A stretch of DNA of 64,000 bases from Delphinapterus leucas. Lineage: Eukaryota > Chordata > Mammalia > Artiodactyla > Monodontidae. A model generated the notes under the pieces. It ran no database searches, was not told where the DNA came from, and worked only from the letters and a program-made list of their open reading frames with translations. Made by a program: the position numbers and the translations under genes. The stretch lies in assembly GCF_002288925.2 (NCBI RefSeq), contig NW_022098031.1, forward strand, positions 5,761,371 to 5,825,370, written 5' to 3'. Shown here piece after piece: positions 22,690-33,907 of the stretch; position 1 is the first letter of the stretch, and each line of letters starts with the position of its first letter.

Positions 22690-23290
22690 ATAACCAGACT
22701 TTTTTGTTTGTTCTAGTAACTGTTTTTGGAACCCATCTTGACTTCTCATTGTCATCACTATTATTCAGGTTCTTATGCCCTTATAGATTTCAATGGAGGA
22801 TGCTTAACTGACTCCCTTACACCCTTAAATCCTTGTATTCCATTAATTTTAGTGAAACACTGTTTTGATAGAACCTCTTCAATGTTTCCCTATTGCTCAA
22901 AGTACAAACCTAACAGGTGAATTGAGTATCTCTCACACTCTTTCTTTAATATCTTTTCTGGCTTCTACATATAGGTAAATATATATCCAACTTTCTGACC
23001 ATAGGTCTGGTTTACACCTGTTTTCCTCAGCATAATTAATTTCCCTTTTCATTCTCAAAAGTGCCCCATTTTGGACAATACATTATGTAATTATCTTATC
23101 TATATGCCTTCTATTTTCTGGTAAGTTTAATCAGTTATCCCAAATCAAACTTCATTATTTCCTGTTTCCCTTTACCAGCTTTGAATTTATTTCTACCTAT
23201 GAAACTTCTACCAGTATCCAAGCCTAAATCAAAAACCTCCTACTCTAGAAAATCTCATATTACATGATTTCTAGTTCTTCACTTTTCACT
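22690..23290 (+). repeat. L2 fragment (LINE-2)
   Basis: C/T-rich non-coding text in which 'tttccctattgctcaaagta', 'acctgttttcctcagcataa' and 'aaaaacctcctactctag' appear in the order of LINE-2 3' sequence, sense orientation. Heavily diverged; boundaries approximate. Confidence 0.5.
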
Positions 23291-23414
23291 TGCATAAGCT
23301 GTATGATACACATCTTATTAATGTATCTCCCAAAATATATTTCCTAAAATTTAATTTGGCTTTCAGCTGTTGACTGATTAAAATAAATTTATCAGACATT
23401 CAGTATTTTCAAAG

Positions 23415-23685
23415 TGAAAAACTGTTCATATTACTTTCATGCTTAACAGCTTTCAGGAGATTCTCCACCAAAAAAAAAAAAAAAATTCAAATTTTAAAGA
23501 AGGAAGCCTTGCTTAACTTTCTAGCTGTATCTCTCAGCATTTCCCAGCATATCCTCTGATTTCTAGTCATTCCAAACTATTTACTTGGAATACATCATGC
23601 TCTTTTTTTTTTTCATCATGCTCTTTTATACCTGTGTTTTTGCACATGTAAACCATCTGTTTTTGGAGCAATATCAATTATCTGG
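23415..23685 (+). repeat. Second L2 fragment
   Basis: 'ttcatgcttaacagctttca' restarts the same L2 segment order, with 'cagcatttcccagcatatcc' and 'ctgtgtttttgcacatgtaa'. It contains a poly(A) run (23469-23485) and the poly(T) structure listed separately. Confidence 0.6.
23593..23627 (-). repeat. Poly(T) flanked by a 14-bp direct repeat
   Basis: CATCATGCTCTTTT occurs at 23593-23606 and 23614-23627, separated only by T residues. On the minus strand this reads as a poly(A)-only insertion with target-site duplication. The L2 sequence on both sides reads on in order, which favours a late insertion or local duplication inside the L2. Confidence 0.65.
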
Positions 23686-23689
23686 GAAT

Positions 23690-24364
23690 ATGAATATGAA
23701 ATTTTATATTTCTTCCAATCATTGCCCTGAACTAAAATAGGTCAGATTGCACTTTTTCGTCCCAGCTAGGCAGCTTACGTAAATGCACAATCACTTTCTG
23801 CCTTTGAAATTAGTTCATTCCACTTTAAACTCCAATCTCCTATTCTGTTCTAAACTGGTCCCGAAACCCAGTGCAAACTAGACCTGTGCTTATGGAAGAG
23901 GGCTATTCAGCTTTTACTGCCTCCTCGTCTTCCTCCTCCAAATTCTGCATCCTCCATGTTTGAGGACAGAAAAGAAAGATGTGGCATAGGGGTGGGGGCA
24001 TTTCTCTTTACTTAATTAGGTTGGAGTTTGCAACTCTCCCATAGGCATCAAACTCCTTTTCCTATCTGGAGCATGTTGGTGGATTCTTTCTACAGCATCT
24101 ACTCTATCCCTGAGAATCATTCACATCCTTGCCTCTACAAGAGGAGAATATAAGCTGCTTCACTGCCACCCATATAAAAACCCAGTGACTTTCACCACCA
24201 TAGTCACCCCCAGCATGATCTTCTCCAAATATAATTGGAAGCGGGCAAGAGGAAGCAGATTCTGGCAGGCTTCTTTTTCTGGCTCTCAGTGAGCCTTGGC
24301 AATGGAGAAAGGACGTACTATTCACTAATTCTGGAGCATCAGGAAAATGTCTCATCCAATATAT
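23690..24364. other. Unassigned sequence between two L2 parts
   Basis: About 670 bases, richer in C and G than the surroundings, containing CCTCCT runs near 23930. L2 text stops before it and further L2 text resumes after it, so it may be an inserted element whose family I cannot name. The minus-strand frame at 24104-24370 has no recognised domain. Confidence 0.4.
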
Positions 24365-24620
24365 CATCAATTATTTGCTATTCCCTTTCTGGGCATGCAC
24401 CTTTTCCTTCTGTAGCCAGTGAATTCCTACTCATTTCTTAAGTTTGAACTCTCACATATTATTTTCCCTGTGAAATTTTTTTCTCGTTCTTCTAGACAGA
24501 TTTAACTCCTGTGTCAGAATTTTTCTTCATGTCCTTTCCATAGTTCCACTACAGTTTGCATCATATTTGTCTATATTGTTTGTAGTTCCTTGCTCCTTAA
24601 TGCAAATCTGGCACCATCAA
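24365..24620 (+). repeat. L2 3' fragment
   Basis: 'ttgctattccctttctgggc', 'gaattcctactcatttctta' and 'tttctcgttcttctagac' give the LINE-2 3' region in sense orientation. Confidence 0.75.
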
Positions 24621-26305
24621 AAAGCCCAACCCTGGACCACATTAAATAACCAGACAAAAATCCAATTGCAGATATTCAGATTCCATTTCCAAAATGATAT
24701 TATTCCATCTTCATATTCTCTGATCTGAAACTCTTTGTCTTCTACTCTTTTGATTTTTTCCTACCACACACCAAAAAAAATTTTGAAGGACTAGAAATTT
24801 ACCATTAGTAAAATAAATATCTATCCTCATGTAGCTTACACTCTTAATAGACAGTTTCCATTCATTATTCAAAGTACTAATATTTTCATTAAACATATTA
24901 CAAGTCACCCTCAAATTTGATCAGCATGATGCTAAACTTAACTGAGCATGGAAAACAGTTCAAAAAGGTCCAAGGGCAGAGGCTGCATTGGAAGGCAGGG
25001 GGTTTTCCCTCAGATAAAGCAGGAAATATTTACAAAAATGAATGAAAAAGAAATGAGCATAAAAAATGAAGAATGAAGAAATAAGGAGAGTGTAAAAAGG
25101 TTAAGAAAGGATAGAGGATAAATAGAGGTTAGAGATGTAAAAAAAGCAGAATGGCTGAAGGCTCGGTTCTGTCTATCCCTCCTACCTGTCTTTTCCTCAC
25201 AATAATCAGGTATGTCAAGGGATAAAACTTTATATTAGTACTAGCCTAAAATGTGATTAGACAATATACCTGCTAGTAGGAGAATGAAATCTGTAATGAA
25301 TTCCAAAACCAATGATTTAGATTATCTAGGTCAAAAATTTTCTTCATGTTCTTAGGCAATGGCAAGTTTCCTTTGCTGCACTTCCTTGAAGTATTCCTAC
25401 GTGGAGTACACATTTGATAGCTATAAGTCAAACTTTAATTCATTTTTATAAATTTAGGATGTGGTTTTGGTTGTGATATTTTAAAGATTTTTAAATCAGC
25501 TCATTGAGCCATTGTAGGACCATGTTACAAAAATAGCAGTAATTTATCTCTTCAGAATGGCATAGTGGAGAATGGAGAATGGATTTTGGGACTGTGGCCT
25601 ATTTGTGATTGATTAAGCAACATTTGTCAATTATGAGACTTAACAGATCCCAGATCTCCTAGCTACTGAGCCTTTCTTACTCTAAAAAAAATCAGATCTG
25701 CTGGTTGCCAGCATATAGACTTGCTGAGATTCAGAATTAAAATGTGAGGGGAATAAAACTTTTATGAATGCAGTACTCGTAAATCAACTATATATAGGGT
25801 TAATAAGCCACATCTTTTGGTAACAATATCTCAAGTTTTAGAGGAAAGGGAAGTATTTAAGGGGTTTTATTTATCTAACAAGCTTTGTGTTATAGTCCAA
25901 ATTTTCTCTAAATTTGGTAAAATCCAACTTACAACCTAGTCAGAAAGTCTAGGCTAGAATAGTGAAGTCAGAACTTACTGTGGAATGTCCTTATTAAATC
26001 TTAGTGCTAGCTGACAGTCTGTAAAATCTTGCTACTCCAAATAATGAAATAATGCATGGAAGAACTTTTGTTACATTATAATTAGTAAGTTTCTCTATGA
26101 ATTAAAAGCCAATCCTATCAGGCTGTTTCCAAGAACATTATATTTCTGAAAGATCAAAACTGACCAGAAGTTGAAGGTACATATTCCTTTTCTACTCTTT
26201 GCAATTTCCATTCGAGGTTCTGAACTCCTTCTTACTTGCTTTGTGAACTCCCTGCTCTGGGTTCATTGTCATTCTTTATGCTTCTCACTCCCTTGAAGCT
26301 TAATC
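24621..26305. other. Unique AT-rich sequence
   Basis: No repeat family or gene recognised over 1.7 kb. Confidence 0.45.
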
Positions 26306-26365
26306 AAGCCCTTCATATATATATGAATGTATGTATCTGTATGTTCATATAGATAGATATACAAT
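26306..26365. repeat. TATA/GTAT/GATA simple repeat
   Basis: Short stretch of (AT)n, ATGT and GATA units. Confidence 0.6.
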
Positions 26366-26896
26366 TTCTTTACCACTAATCTCTTTAAATATGACATGCT
26401 TTAATTTATGCAAGACATATTCAGAAGGCCTGCATAATTTGAATTTTTTAGAATGGATTATATTTTTATATATTATATTAAAACTACTATGTTTTTTATA
26501 ATTGATTTCCTTTTTAAATGGTTAATTTCTCAATTTGTCTTCCAAATTATTTAATGATATTAACACCAAAAACTAAATGTCTACAGGATGTTTTCTTCAT
26601 ATAGGAAAACAAAACTGAAGTTTTTTCTTAAATAGTAATTTTTTCCTAATTTTAAAAATACATTTGTCAGAAAAATGAAGAAAACAGAGAAATTTATAAG
26701 AAAAGAATCCTCATTTATAATAGTATTATATCTCAGTGTTTTTAACAATTTCTTTACTATTGAAGTAAACAAAGCAACATAAATAAGACAATATTAGTTA
26801 TTTAAGTACAATAGTTATGTTATTAAAGTCTAAAATTAAAATATTATAATTAATATACATGTTAAATATCAAACATAACTAGTAATTGAGATCGTG
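26366..26896. other. Very AT-rich unique sequence
   Basis: Long A/T stretches; no family recognised. Confidence 0.4.
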
Positions 26897-26901
26897 TAAA
26901 G

Positions 26902-27388
26902 TGCTAAAGTTTGAATGTTTGTGTCCCCCCAAAAGTTACATGTTGGAATCCTAATGCCCAACGTGATGATGTCAGAAAGTGGAATTTGGGGAGCTGACTT
27001 GGTTATGAGGGTAGAGACTTCATAAGTAGGATTAGTTCTCTTAAAAAAGAGATCCTTGGGAATTCCCTGACTGTCCAGTGGTTAGGACTCAGCGTTTTTA
27101 CTGCTGGGGCCCGGGTTCAATACCCAGTCGGGGAACTAAGATCCTGCAAGCCATGCTTCGAGGCCAAAAAGAAAAGAAAGAGAGACATCCTATAGAGCTA
27201 CCTAGCCCCTTTCACCATGTGAGGATACAATGAGAAGTCTGCAGCCTGGAAGAGAGCCCTCACCTAGCCATGTTGGTACCCTGATCTCAGATTTCCAGCC
27301 TCCAGAACTATGAGAAATTAAATTTCTATTGTTTATAAACCACCCAGCCTGTGGCAGTTTGTTATAGCAGCCCAAGTGAACTAAGACA
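26902..27388 (+). mobile_element. MaLR-type solo LTR (MLT1-like) split by a SINE
   Basis: Starts 'tgctaaagtttgaatgtttg' and ends 'aactaagaca'. Internal landmarks are 'ttggaatcctaatgcccaac', 'ttcaccatgtgaggatacaa' and 'aaatttctattgtttataaa'. A perfect 5-bp duplication, TAAAG, lies at 26897-26901 and 27389-27393, the size made by retroviral-type integration. A CHR-SINE has inserted into the middle. With the SINE removed, the LTR is about 365 bp, like the copy at 21733. Confidence 0.95.
27057..27180 (+). mobile_element. CHR-type SINE nested in MLT1 LTR
   Basis: 'gggaattccctgactgtcca' head, B-box-like GGTTCAATACC at about 27115-27125, and an A/G-rich tail. The flanks 'aaagagatcct' and 'agagacatcct' look like an imperfect target-site duplication. 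The B box carries a substitution and the element is more decayed than the copies at 17831 or 56446. Confidence 0.92.
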
Positions 27389-27393
27389 TAAAG

Positions 27394-28119
27394 TAACTTG
27401 AGATAACAGCATTTGAAAAAGTCAGTAATTTAGAAAGTCATCACAAAATAATATAGGAACTCTCATTCATCTCTAGGAAATAGAATGAAACTTTGAAATA
27501 TATATAAGAAGCCTTAAATTTTTTATATTCTTTGTCACATCTTTCCACTTTCAAGGATTTTTGCTAAAGCAATACGAAGAGATACATGATTATTCATTAT
27601 ACCCATTTTATAACATTGGCATCAAAATATATGAATGAGATAATAGATTTGTTAATTGCTTTATAGTGCCCCATAGATCCATATACTGGAATTTATTAAC
27701 TTACGTAAATGTTCATAATACATTGCTAGTTGCAAAACGGGCTAAGTAACAGTATCTACTGTTGAATGATTATTTATTGTGAGTGATAATGAATATGAGC
27801 TCCAGCCACCCTAATATGTGTTATTTTCTCTAGCAATGTTCAGCTGCTCAGCTGAAGACATGTAACTGGTTAGATTTTCTAAGGTTATGGCTGTGCCAAG
27901 GAATTAAAGTGAGAAGAAGAAAAGAGCTAGAGAACTGGGGATACTTGTGAGGTAATAACTGTAATAATGTCTCTTAGCTGGATAAGGTGTATAAGCAATG
28001 ACCAGATCAATAGTAGAAAGGCACTATTAAAGGGAAAAGCCTGTTACGGGGGGATTGAACAAGTTGGATGGTATTTCTATAATTAGGGTTGTAACATTTA
28101 CATTTCATTATAAATATTT
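27394..28119. other. Unique sequence
   Basis: No repeat or gene recognised. Confidence 0.4.
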
Positions 28120-28425
28120 CAGATATTTTTACAAGTTTGACATTTGCCTCTTTTTAATATTTTTGATTTACAAAAGTTTAAAACTTTTCTGTGCCGATTA
28201 GTTCTTTGACTATTGTCTTTCTGCTTAGAAACTCTCTCTGCAGCCTCAAATTAGTTATTAACGCATCCCTATTTCCTTTGGCGTTTTTTATAATTTATCA
28301 TTGTATAGTTTAATCTTTAATCCATCTATAACTTGGTTTGGTTTAAGTTTCATCCTCTCTCAAGGTAGAGAATATCTCAATCTCATATTTTTTGACTAAA
28401 TTATTTTTTCCTATTAGTTTGTATT
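28120..28425 (-). mobile_element. Old L1M ORF2 fragment (antisense)
   Basis: 'tttaatccatctataacttg' followed by 'gtttaagtttcatcctctct' is the reverse complement of a conserved L1 ORF2 segment. Diverged, no frame. Confidence 0.7.
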
Positions 28426-28479
28426 TTCTGTGACAAACATCTTCAAAATATGTAGGAATATGCCTACCTCTCAAAAATC

Positions 28480-28665
28480 TCTACAGCCATCACCCACTTC
28501 CAAGCCACTGTCATCTTTTGTCTGGAAACTGTAACTGCCTCCCTATGAGCTCCCTGTTTCTCCCTGCAACTCAACAAAATATACTCCGGACCATGGCAAA
28601 GCGATCATTGAAAACAGATATCAGATCTAGACACTGCTCTGCTCAAAATACTTGAGTGCATTTAA
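28480..28665 (+). repeat. L2 fragment
   Basis: 'ccaagccactgtcatctttt', 'actgcctccctatgagctcc' and 'actgctctgctcaaaatact' follow LINE-2 in sense orientation. Confidence 0.75.
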
Positions 28666-29469
28666 GTTATGTCACAGAATTGGGAGGAAAAAGAATTTTG
28701 GAGAACACACAGCCAGCAGAAATGATGACCCACACTAAGGAGTTGTTCCTACAGATTCTGTTCTGCTAATCAATGAAACTAGAAATCAACAGTACTTACT
28801 TTCCAACTGCCATGAAAGGACCAATACCCCTGCCACTTGGATTTTGAAGATAACTATGTCAATTTCACCTGCAAGCTTTGTGTGGAGTCTTGCACAAACA
28901 TCCACTTGAAGCAAGCTAGGGCACATGTGAAATTCCAGCTACAAAGGAATCTTAGAAATGTATTTATCTTTTCTGGGGTTGAAGCATTATTGAGCCAATT
29001 TTCAGCCTATTCCAGAGTCTACACTTTTGAATATACACAATTTTCTGAGCCTAACTTTAGACAATAAACTAACAAAAGCATTGTGCCCCAGCCTCACAAA
29101 CTGCATCTTTACATATGCAAAATATAAAACATGCTAACTCTCTCTTCAGAAGAAAAGATCATGTCTTATCAAGTCATTGCTTTCATCTTTAGTTGTTCTT
29201 TATCCTTCCCCTAGTTCATTCACAATCCTGACTTAAAAGCATAAAATCTGTGGACTACGTTAACCTAACTATCAATAATAACACAGCTTATATTCCAGAG
29301 AAAGAGAAATTGAGAGAGGGGAAGAGTTAGGTATATATAAGTAGAACGATTATGTATGTGATAAACTGCAGTAGTTCTTGGTTCTGCAACTCTTTACTTG
29401 GCTACTCTTTGCATTTATAACTTTCTCTCTCCGCTACATGTTTCTCAGCTTTTGAGCCATTTTATGAGT
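28666..29469. other. Unassigned sequence
   Basis: A 76-codon plus-strand frame at 28837-29067 has five Cys but no recognised motif. It is likely part of an old repeat or chance. No gene called. Confidence 0.4.
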
Positions 29470-29660
29470 GGAATTCTAGATATGTTTTAAATGCAGAGCT
29501 GAAATAGTTTGTAGTTAGCTGGATATGGGGTTATGAGAAAGAACCATCATAAGATGACTCCTAGGTTTTTGGCCTCATCAATGGGGAGAATGAAACAGTT
29601 TTAGCTGAGCTATACAAGAATCAGATGAAAGGGAACTTCAGAACCTCATGCTTATTGCAT
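29470..29660 (-). repeat. L2 fragment (antisense)
   Basis: 'gatgactcctaggtttttgg' followed by 'ctcatcaatggggagaatg' is a distinctive LINE-2 segment in reverse orientation. The same segment appears at about 49360-49425. Confidence 0.8.
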
Positions 29661-29855
29661 TTTGTTTCATTTTCATCCAAGACATAGCTTTTATTATATT
29701 ATTTTTTCTTACCTTTAATTTGTTTTAAGTTTTATATTGTTTTATACATATATGTTATAAACTCCAACTATATTTCAAGCTACGTTAGTTAGGGTATTTA
29801 CACAGATAGATAAACAGAGAGAGACAGACGGAATGAGAGATGTATCACCGTTAGC
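29661..29855. other. Unique sequence
   Basis: Includes a GATA/GAGA-rich stretch near 29804-29830. Confidence 0.35.
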
Positions 29856-29930
29856 AACTAAGACTGGCCCATAGTAGTTATTCAGTAAATATTCGTTGAA
29901 TGGATTAAACAGTGAATAGATTGGCTAACA
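29856..29930 (+). repeat. L2 3' terminus
   Basis: 'ggcccatagtagttattcag' then 'taaatattcgttgaatgg' is the LINE-2 3' end in sense orientation. Confidence 0.65.
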
Positions 29931-30379
29931 ATATAATAGATTATGCATAGAATATTTTATAAGCATGAGTAACTACTTCCAGTTTTTTTAAAATTAAACT
30001 TGACTGTTGCCTACTACCAAAAAAGTGAGTTTAAAGCAAGAACATTTATTCACCTTAAATGTTTTTACTATGTCCTTGGTTAAAATAGTAACAAGTGAAC
30101 TGATGTAAGAACATTAGTAAATCATGGTGAAAAGAATTATTGGAAGTGCCTTGGCTATGTGAGTTTAAAAAATCACATGGTTTTGATAGAACCTAAACGT
30201 TATAAGTAAATTCATGATGATGTTTAAGTTGGGGTATACTAAACTTCTTAAAGTGAAACACAAAGCCATTTTGAGGAAGGAATCTCAACATTTTGTTTGG
30301 AAAATGACGACGCTCTAAGGTTGTTTTTATTTGATCGTCATTAATAGTAGTAATATACAAAAAAACTAATGTTATCTAA
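29931..30379. other. Unique sequence
   Basis: Nothing recognised. Confidence 0.4.
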
Positions 30380-31075
30380 ATAAGCAAATGACAATGCAAA
30401 CAAATGCATTGCTCTATCTGCTTCACATTCCAGAAATGTCAAAGAGGACAAATGTTTTCCCCTTTCCCACCTACTGGTGGTTTCTTCCCAGTCTCTACTA
30501 ATAGTGCCCATAGTTACAAAGACTTGTTTATAGTGGCCCTCACCCCTCATTTATGTCTTCACTCTCACTGTGTCTCTTTCCTCTCCTCTTTGCTGCTTAT
30601 TCTCCATTTGCTTCTCCAGATCTTCTCCCTGCCCTTCTCTGCCCTGATTCATGCTTCGGAAGGTTGAGCTCTGCAGACTGGTCAGCCAGGCCCTCTTGTT
30701 CTTGATTTCTGGATAGATTTTGCCAGTGGGAGGCATGGACAGGAGATTAGTGTGTGGAAAGTAAAAGAGACTGAATTTATGCTCCACTACCCAGCTCCCT
30801 CCACGTGGCACGACTGTGGCTGCATTCCAGAGCTCCAGCTTCTGTCTGTAGCCCTTGTCCCAAGACTCTGCTCCCTGTGGGCTCTGGGAACACCATGCCC
30901 TCTATTTGCACCTTCAGGTCTAGAGCTGGTAACTGCTTTCTTTCGTTGATTTTTATTCCCTTAACCTCTTAATTCCTATCCCCTTCATTAAATTATTTTC
31001 AGTTACACTCTTTTGAGTGTGTCTTTTTTTTTTTTTTTCCTTATCAAGTCAGTGACTGATACATTTTCCCCAGCC
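30380..31075 (+). repeat. Probable ancient interspersed repeat, family not named
   Basis: A GC-richer island with C/T-rich text (30560-30650), a 'cccttgtcccaagactctgc' segment and a terminus 'attaaattattttcagttac...ttgagtgtg', a poly(T) run and 'cagtgactgatac'. That terminus recalls a common mammalian repeat. Overlapping frames of 65-87 codons on both strands have no known domain. Confidence 0.4.
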
Positions 31076-31509
31076 TTAGATGTGTGTACATTTCCTTTTG
31101 CCTGGAGCTGGTATACCTTACCTGAATGTGACTATGGAGTTCTCCCCCATTGCTTTTCTAGGTAAAATTAAATGTTGTGTATTTATTTCTTTTCACTGAA
31201 AACAATATCTTCTATGCTTTATTCATGCAAGTCTGTTTTATATCAGCTATTCTGGTTTACTAATTAATGTCATTAACTGTGGGTAAGTTAATAAGTTGTT
31301 TTTCCTGCAAGTCCTTAAGGTTTTAATTCAAAGAAGTGAAGTAAATTTCGGGTAGTTTAATAGGAGTCACTGATATGGAAAAACGTTTAATTTTTTTCTA
31401 ATACTCATATGATTTTTTAAGACACACAGCTATTCAGTAATGACCACTATGATTAAAAACTTTGAAAGACATCGACAAAGCCTATATTTAAAACCTCTGT
31501 GGACTCTCC
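31076..31509. other. Unique sequence
   Basis: Nothing recognised. Confidence 0.35.
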
Positions 31510-31595
31510 ATTTATTTTTTCTTTTTTAAAACTGAGATATAATTGACATATAACATATACTTCAAGTGTACAACATAATAACTTGATATTCTTTG
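31510..31595 (-). mobile_element. L1M 3'-end fragment (antisense)
   Basis: 'actgagatataattgacata' then 'gtgtacaacataataacttg' is the reverse complement of an L1M 3' UTR. Confidence 0.75.
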
Positions 31596-32399
31596 CACTC
31601 TCCATTACCTGCTGGATAATGCATACTCAGCATAGGATTTAATGTGCTTTATTCTCAAAAGTCCATGATTTTATCTGTTTTTTCCTAATTTGATTTTTGT
31701 TAGCTAGTTTTTAGTATTGTTTTCTTCTAATTCCTTTTTACATTTCTTTACCTGATGAATCTTTTGTCTCAATTCAAAGTGCAGGTGGTTCCTTTTCTAT
31801 GAAGCTTTCCCTGATTCTGGCAAGAAAAACAAAAAAGAAACTAATAATTTCATCCACTCTAATTCAAAACTATTTGACACATATAGTTATCATAAAACAT
31901 AAGATGTCCTACAGTGGTAATTTTGACAAGCTTATATTTGAATACTCTTGACTTTTTAAGAGATAGGCACTGCATATTCATTCTCACAATAATCTCAACA
32001 AATAATTGAACAATTAAAATTTGAATTCAATTAATGTATGCCAAATCAATTAGGTAAACAAAAATTAGTTTATAAAAGGAATGAGAACTTCTAGATTGTT
32101 ACTAGAAATCCATTATTGATGTGTTTACCTATATTTTTACTTTACTCAGATTATATTTGTATGGTTTTCTGTATTTGTCTTCTTCCTTATAAATGTAACA
32201 CTCCTTATTATGCACATTATGTGTCAAGATAAGGTTTTGCTTTGAATCTACTACAGTTTTCATTGCAAACCATTGATGGATTTTGGCTCAGCTTGGCCTA
32301 ATTTTAAATTTTAGCTTGGGAATTATGAGATTATAATTTAGAAATATTAGTAAAGCACATATTAAAACAAGTGTATAAGGTAGGATGAAACATCTTAGC
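31596..32399. other. Mostly unique sequence, possible L2 scrap
   Basis: 'ctatgaagctttccctgatt' (about 31797-31816) resembles LINE-2 in sense orientation; the remainder is unassigned. Confidence 0.4.
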
Positions 32400-32540
32400 C
32401 ATTTTTCATTGCAATGGAAATAATACTTTCTACTAAAAATCTCAAAGTGCCATGAGGATTAAATTAATGAACACACATAAAGCATTTGTAACAATGTCTG
32501 ACACATAATAATCCTTGAATAAATATTAGTGGATTCTTTT
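32400..32540 (+). repeat. MIR 3' part
   Basis: 'gccatgaggattaaattaat', 'aacaatgtctgacacataat' and 'cttgaataaatattag' follow the MIR/MIR3 3' half in sense orientation. Confidence 0.6.
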
Positions 32541-33079
32541 TCTTACTGTCAATGTCATTTGAATGAGGAATCAAAGAGATTTCTAGGAGAAAAGTTATCC
32601 TAAGGGAAGGAATAGTTTTTCTGAGTAAACCTTGTTGTTTTTTGGACAGTTTTTCCCAGTTCATCACTCACATGGGCTCATGTTTGAAATACAGAGACAG
32701 AAAAGGCTACAGTTTTGTCTTTGTAAAACATTAGAAAATAAAGGTTTAGTACCCATTCTAGAAGAATGTAACATAAAAGAGAAAATAAGCATTTTCCTCA
32801 CTTACAACTCAGAACATAGCATAAAGATAGCACTAAGGACTCCAGATATCCGAGCACCACCTTGGGGAGACCAGCAGTTTTCCAGGATCAGGGAAGAGAG
32901 TTGTGGTGCCTTACATCAGGGCCAGGGGATGGCCATGGCAGCCTAAAGAGCAGCAGAAGGCCATGGTGGCAGATCAGGGAACATGTCTAACATTCTTAGA
33001 GTGAACAGCGGCAGTTATCTCAAAATAGATCCAGCATAGAGCCTTAGGAGAAAATCGTGTCAATAGTGCAGGGTGGGGG
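32541..33079. other. Unassigned sequence
   Basis: A 104-codon plus-strand frame (32632-32946) is present but has no recognisable domain, splice context or composition shift. G-rich tail near 33070-33088. No gene called. Confidence 0.4.
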
Positions 33080-33445
33080 TTGGGGGAGTAATGAATAGGC
33101 AGATACAGAGGAATTTTAGGGCCATGAAAAGGCTCTATATAATATTATAATGATGGATATATGTCATTCTAGTTTCCCCAAACCCATAGACTATATGAAT
33201 TTTTCCAAACCCATACAACAGCAAGAGTGAATCCTAAGGTAAACTATGGAGTTTGGGTGATTATGATGTGTCAATGCAGGTTCACTGATTGCAAGAAACT
33301 TACCATTCTGGTGAATGATGTTGATAATGGGGAAGGCTACACACATGTAGGCAAGGTGTATGTGGGAAATCTTTGTACCTTCCTTTCAGTTTTGTTATAA
33401 AGTTAAAACTGCTCTAAAAAATAAAGTCTTTAATTAGAAAAATAA
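33080..33445 (+). mobile_element. Old L1M (MC/MD-type) 3' UTR
   Basis: 'gagtgaatcctaaggtaaac', 'gattatgatgtgtcaatgca', 'tgttgataatggggaaggct' and finally 'aaaactgctctaaaaaataa' give the full sense-strand 3' UTR order of a medium-age mammalian L1. A short internal duplication ('ccaaacccata') occurs at 33178-33219. Confidence 0.8.
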
Positions 33446-33738
33446 ATACTTCCCTCACATAAAATCTACTATTAGCTGCTAGTCTGGAGCCCTTCGAGTC
33501 TGATGATAAACTAGTGAGAGTATTTCAAATTATGGTACTACGGTTCTTTTTCTGAGTAACGAAACTAACAGAGTACCCCATACAAGTTAAAGAAGTGCAG
33601 AAACAACGTCGAACGGTAGTACGTAGCGATCAGATTGTAGAACTGTTTAAAAAAGAAAGAAAATTTAGTACTTATTTACAGAGTGATGAAGATACTATTT
33701 GATATTTCTTAGAAAAGTTATTTATACAGCATTCAAAA
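33446..33738. other. Unassigned stretch with a CpG cluster
   Basis: Between two L1 fragments. From about 33560 to 33703 a plus-strand frame is open for 48 codons, from GTA to a TGA. It contains five CpG in about 30 bases (33606-33630), unusual here. The frame would begin close to a 'ctaacag' acceptor-like site, but no donor or partner exon is visible, so I do not call a gene. Confidence 0.3.
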
Positions 33739-33894
33739 AAATTTTTTAATTGAAGTATAGTTGATTTACAATGTTGTGTTAGTTTCATGTGTACAGCACA
33801 GTGATTCAGTTATACATACATATATATATATATATTTTTCTTTCATATTCTTTTCCTTTACATGTTATTACAAAATATTGAGTATAGTTCCCTG
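33739..33894 (-). mobile_element. Truncated L1 3' end
   Basis: Reverse complement of the cetartiodactyl L1 3' UTR ('tgatttacaatgttgtgtta', an (AT)n run at 33817-33832, 'ttgagtatagttccctga'). A target-site duplication, ACAGCATTCAAAA (33726-33738) and ACAGCGTTCAAAA (33895-33907) with one mismatch, fixes the ends. Length 156 bp. Confidence 0.92.
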
Positions 33895-33907
33895 ACAGCG
33901 TTCAAAA

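Noticed and set aside
33560..33703. Possible coding exon
   Set aside because: Not called as a gene: no donor site, no partner exon and no recognised protein. Kept only as a finding.
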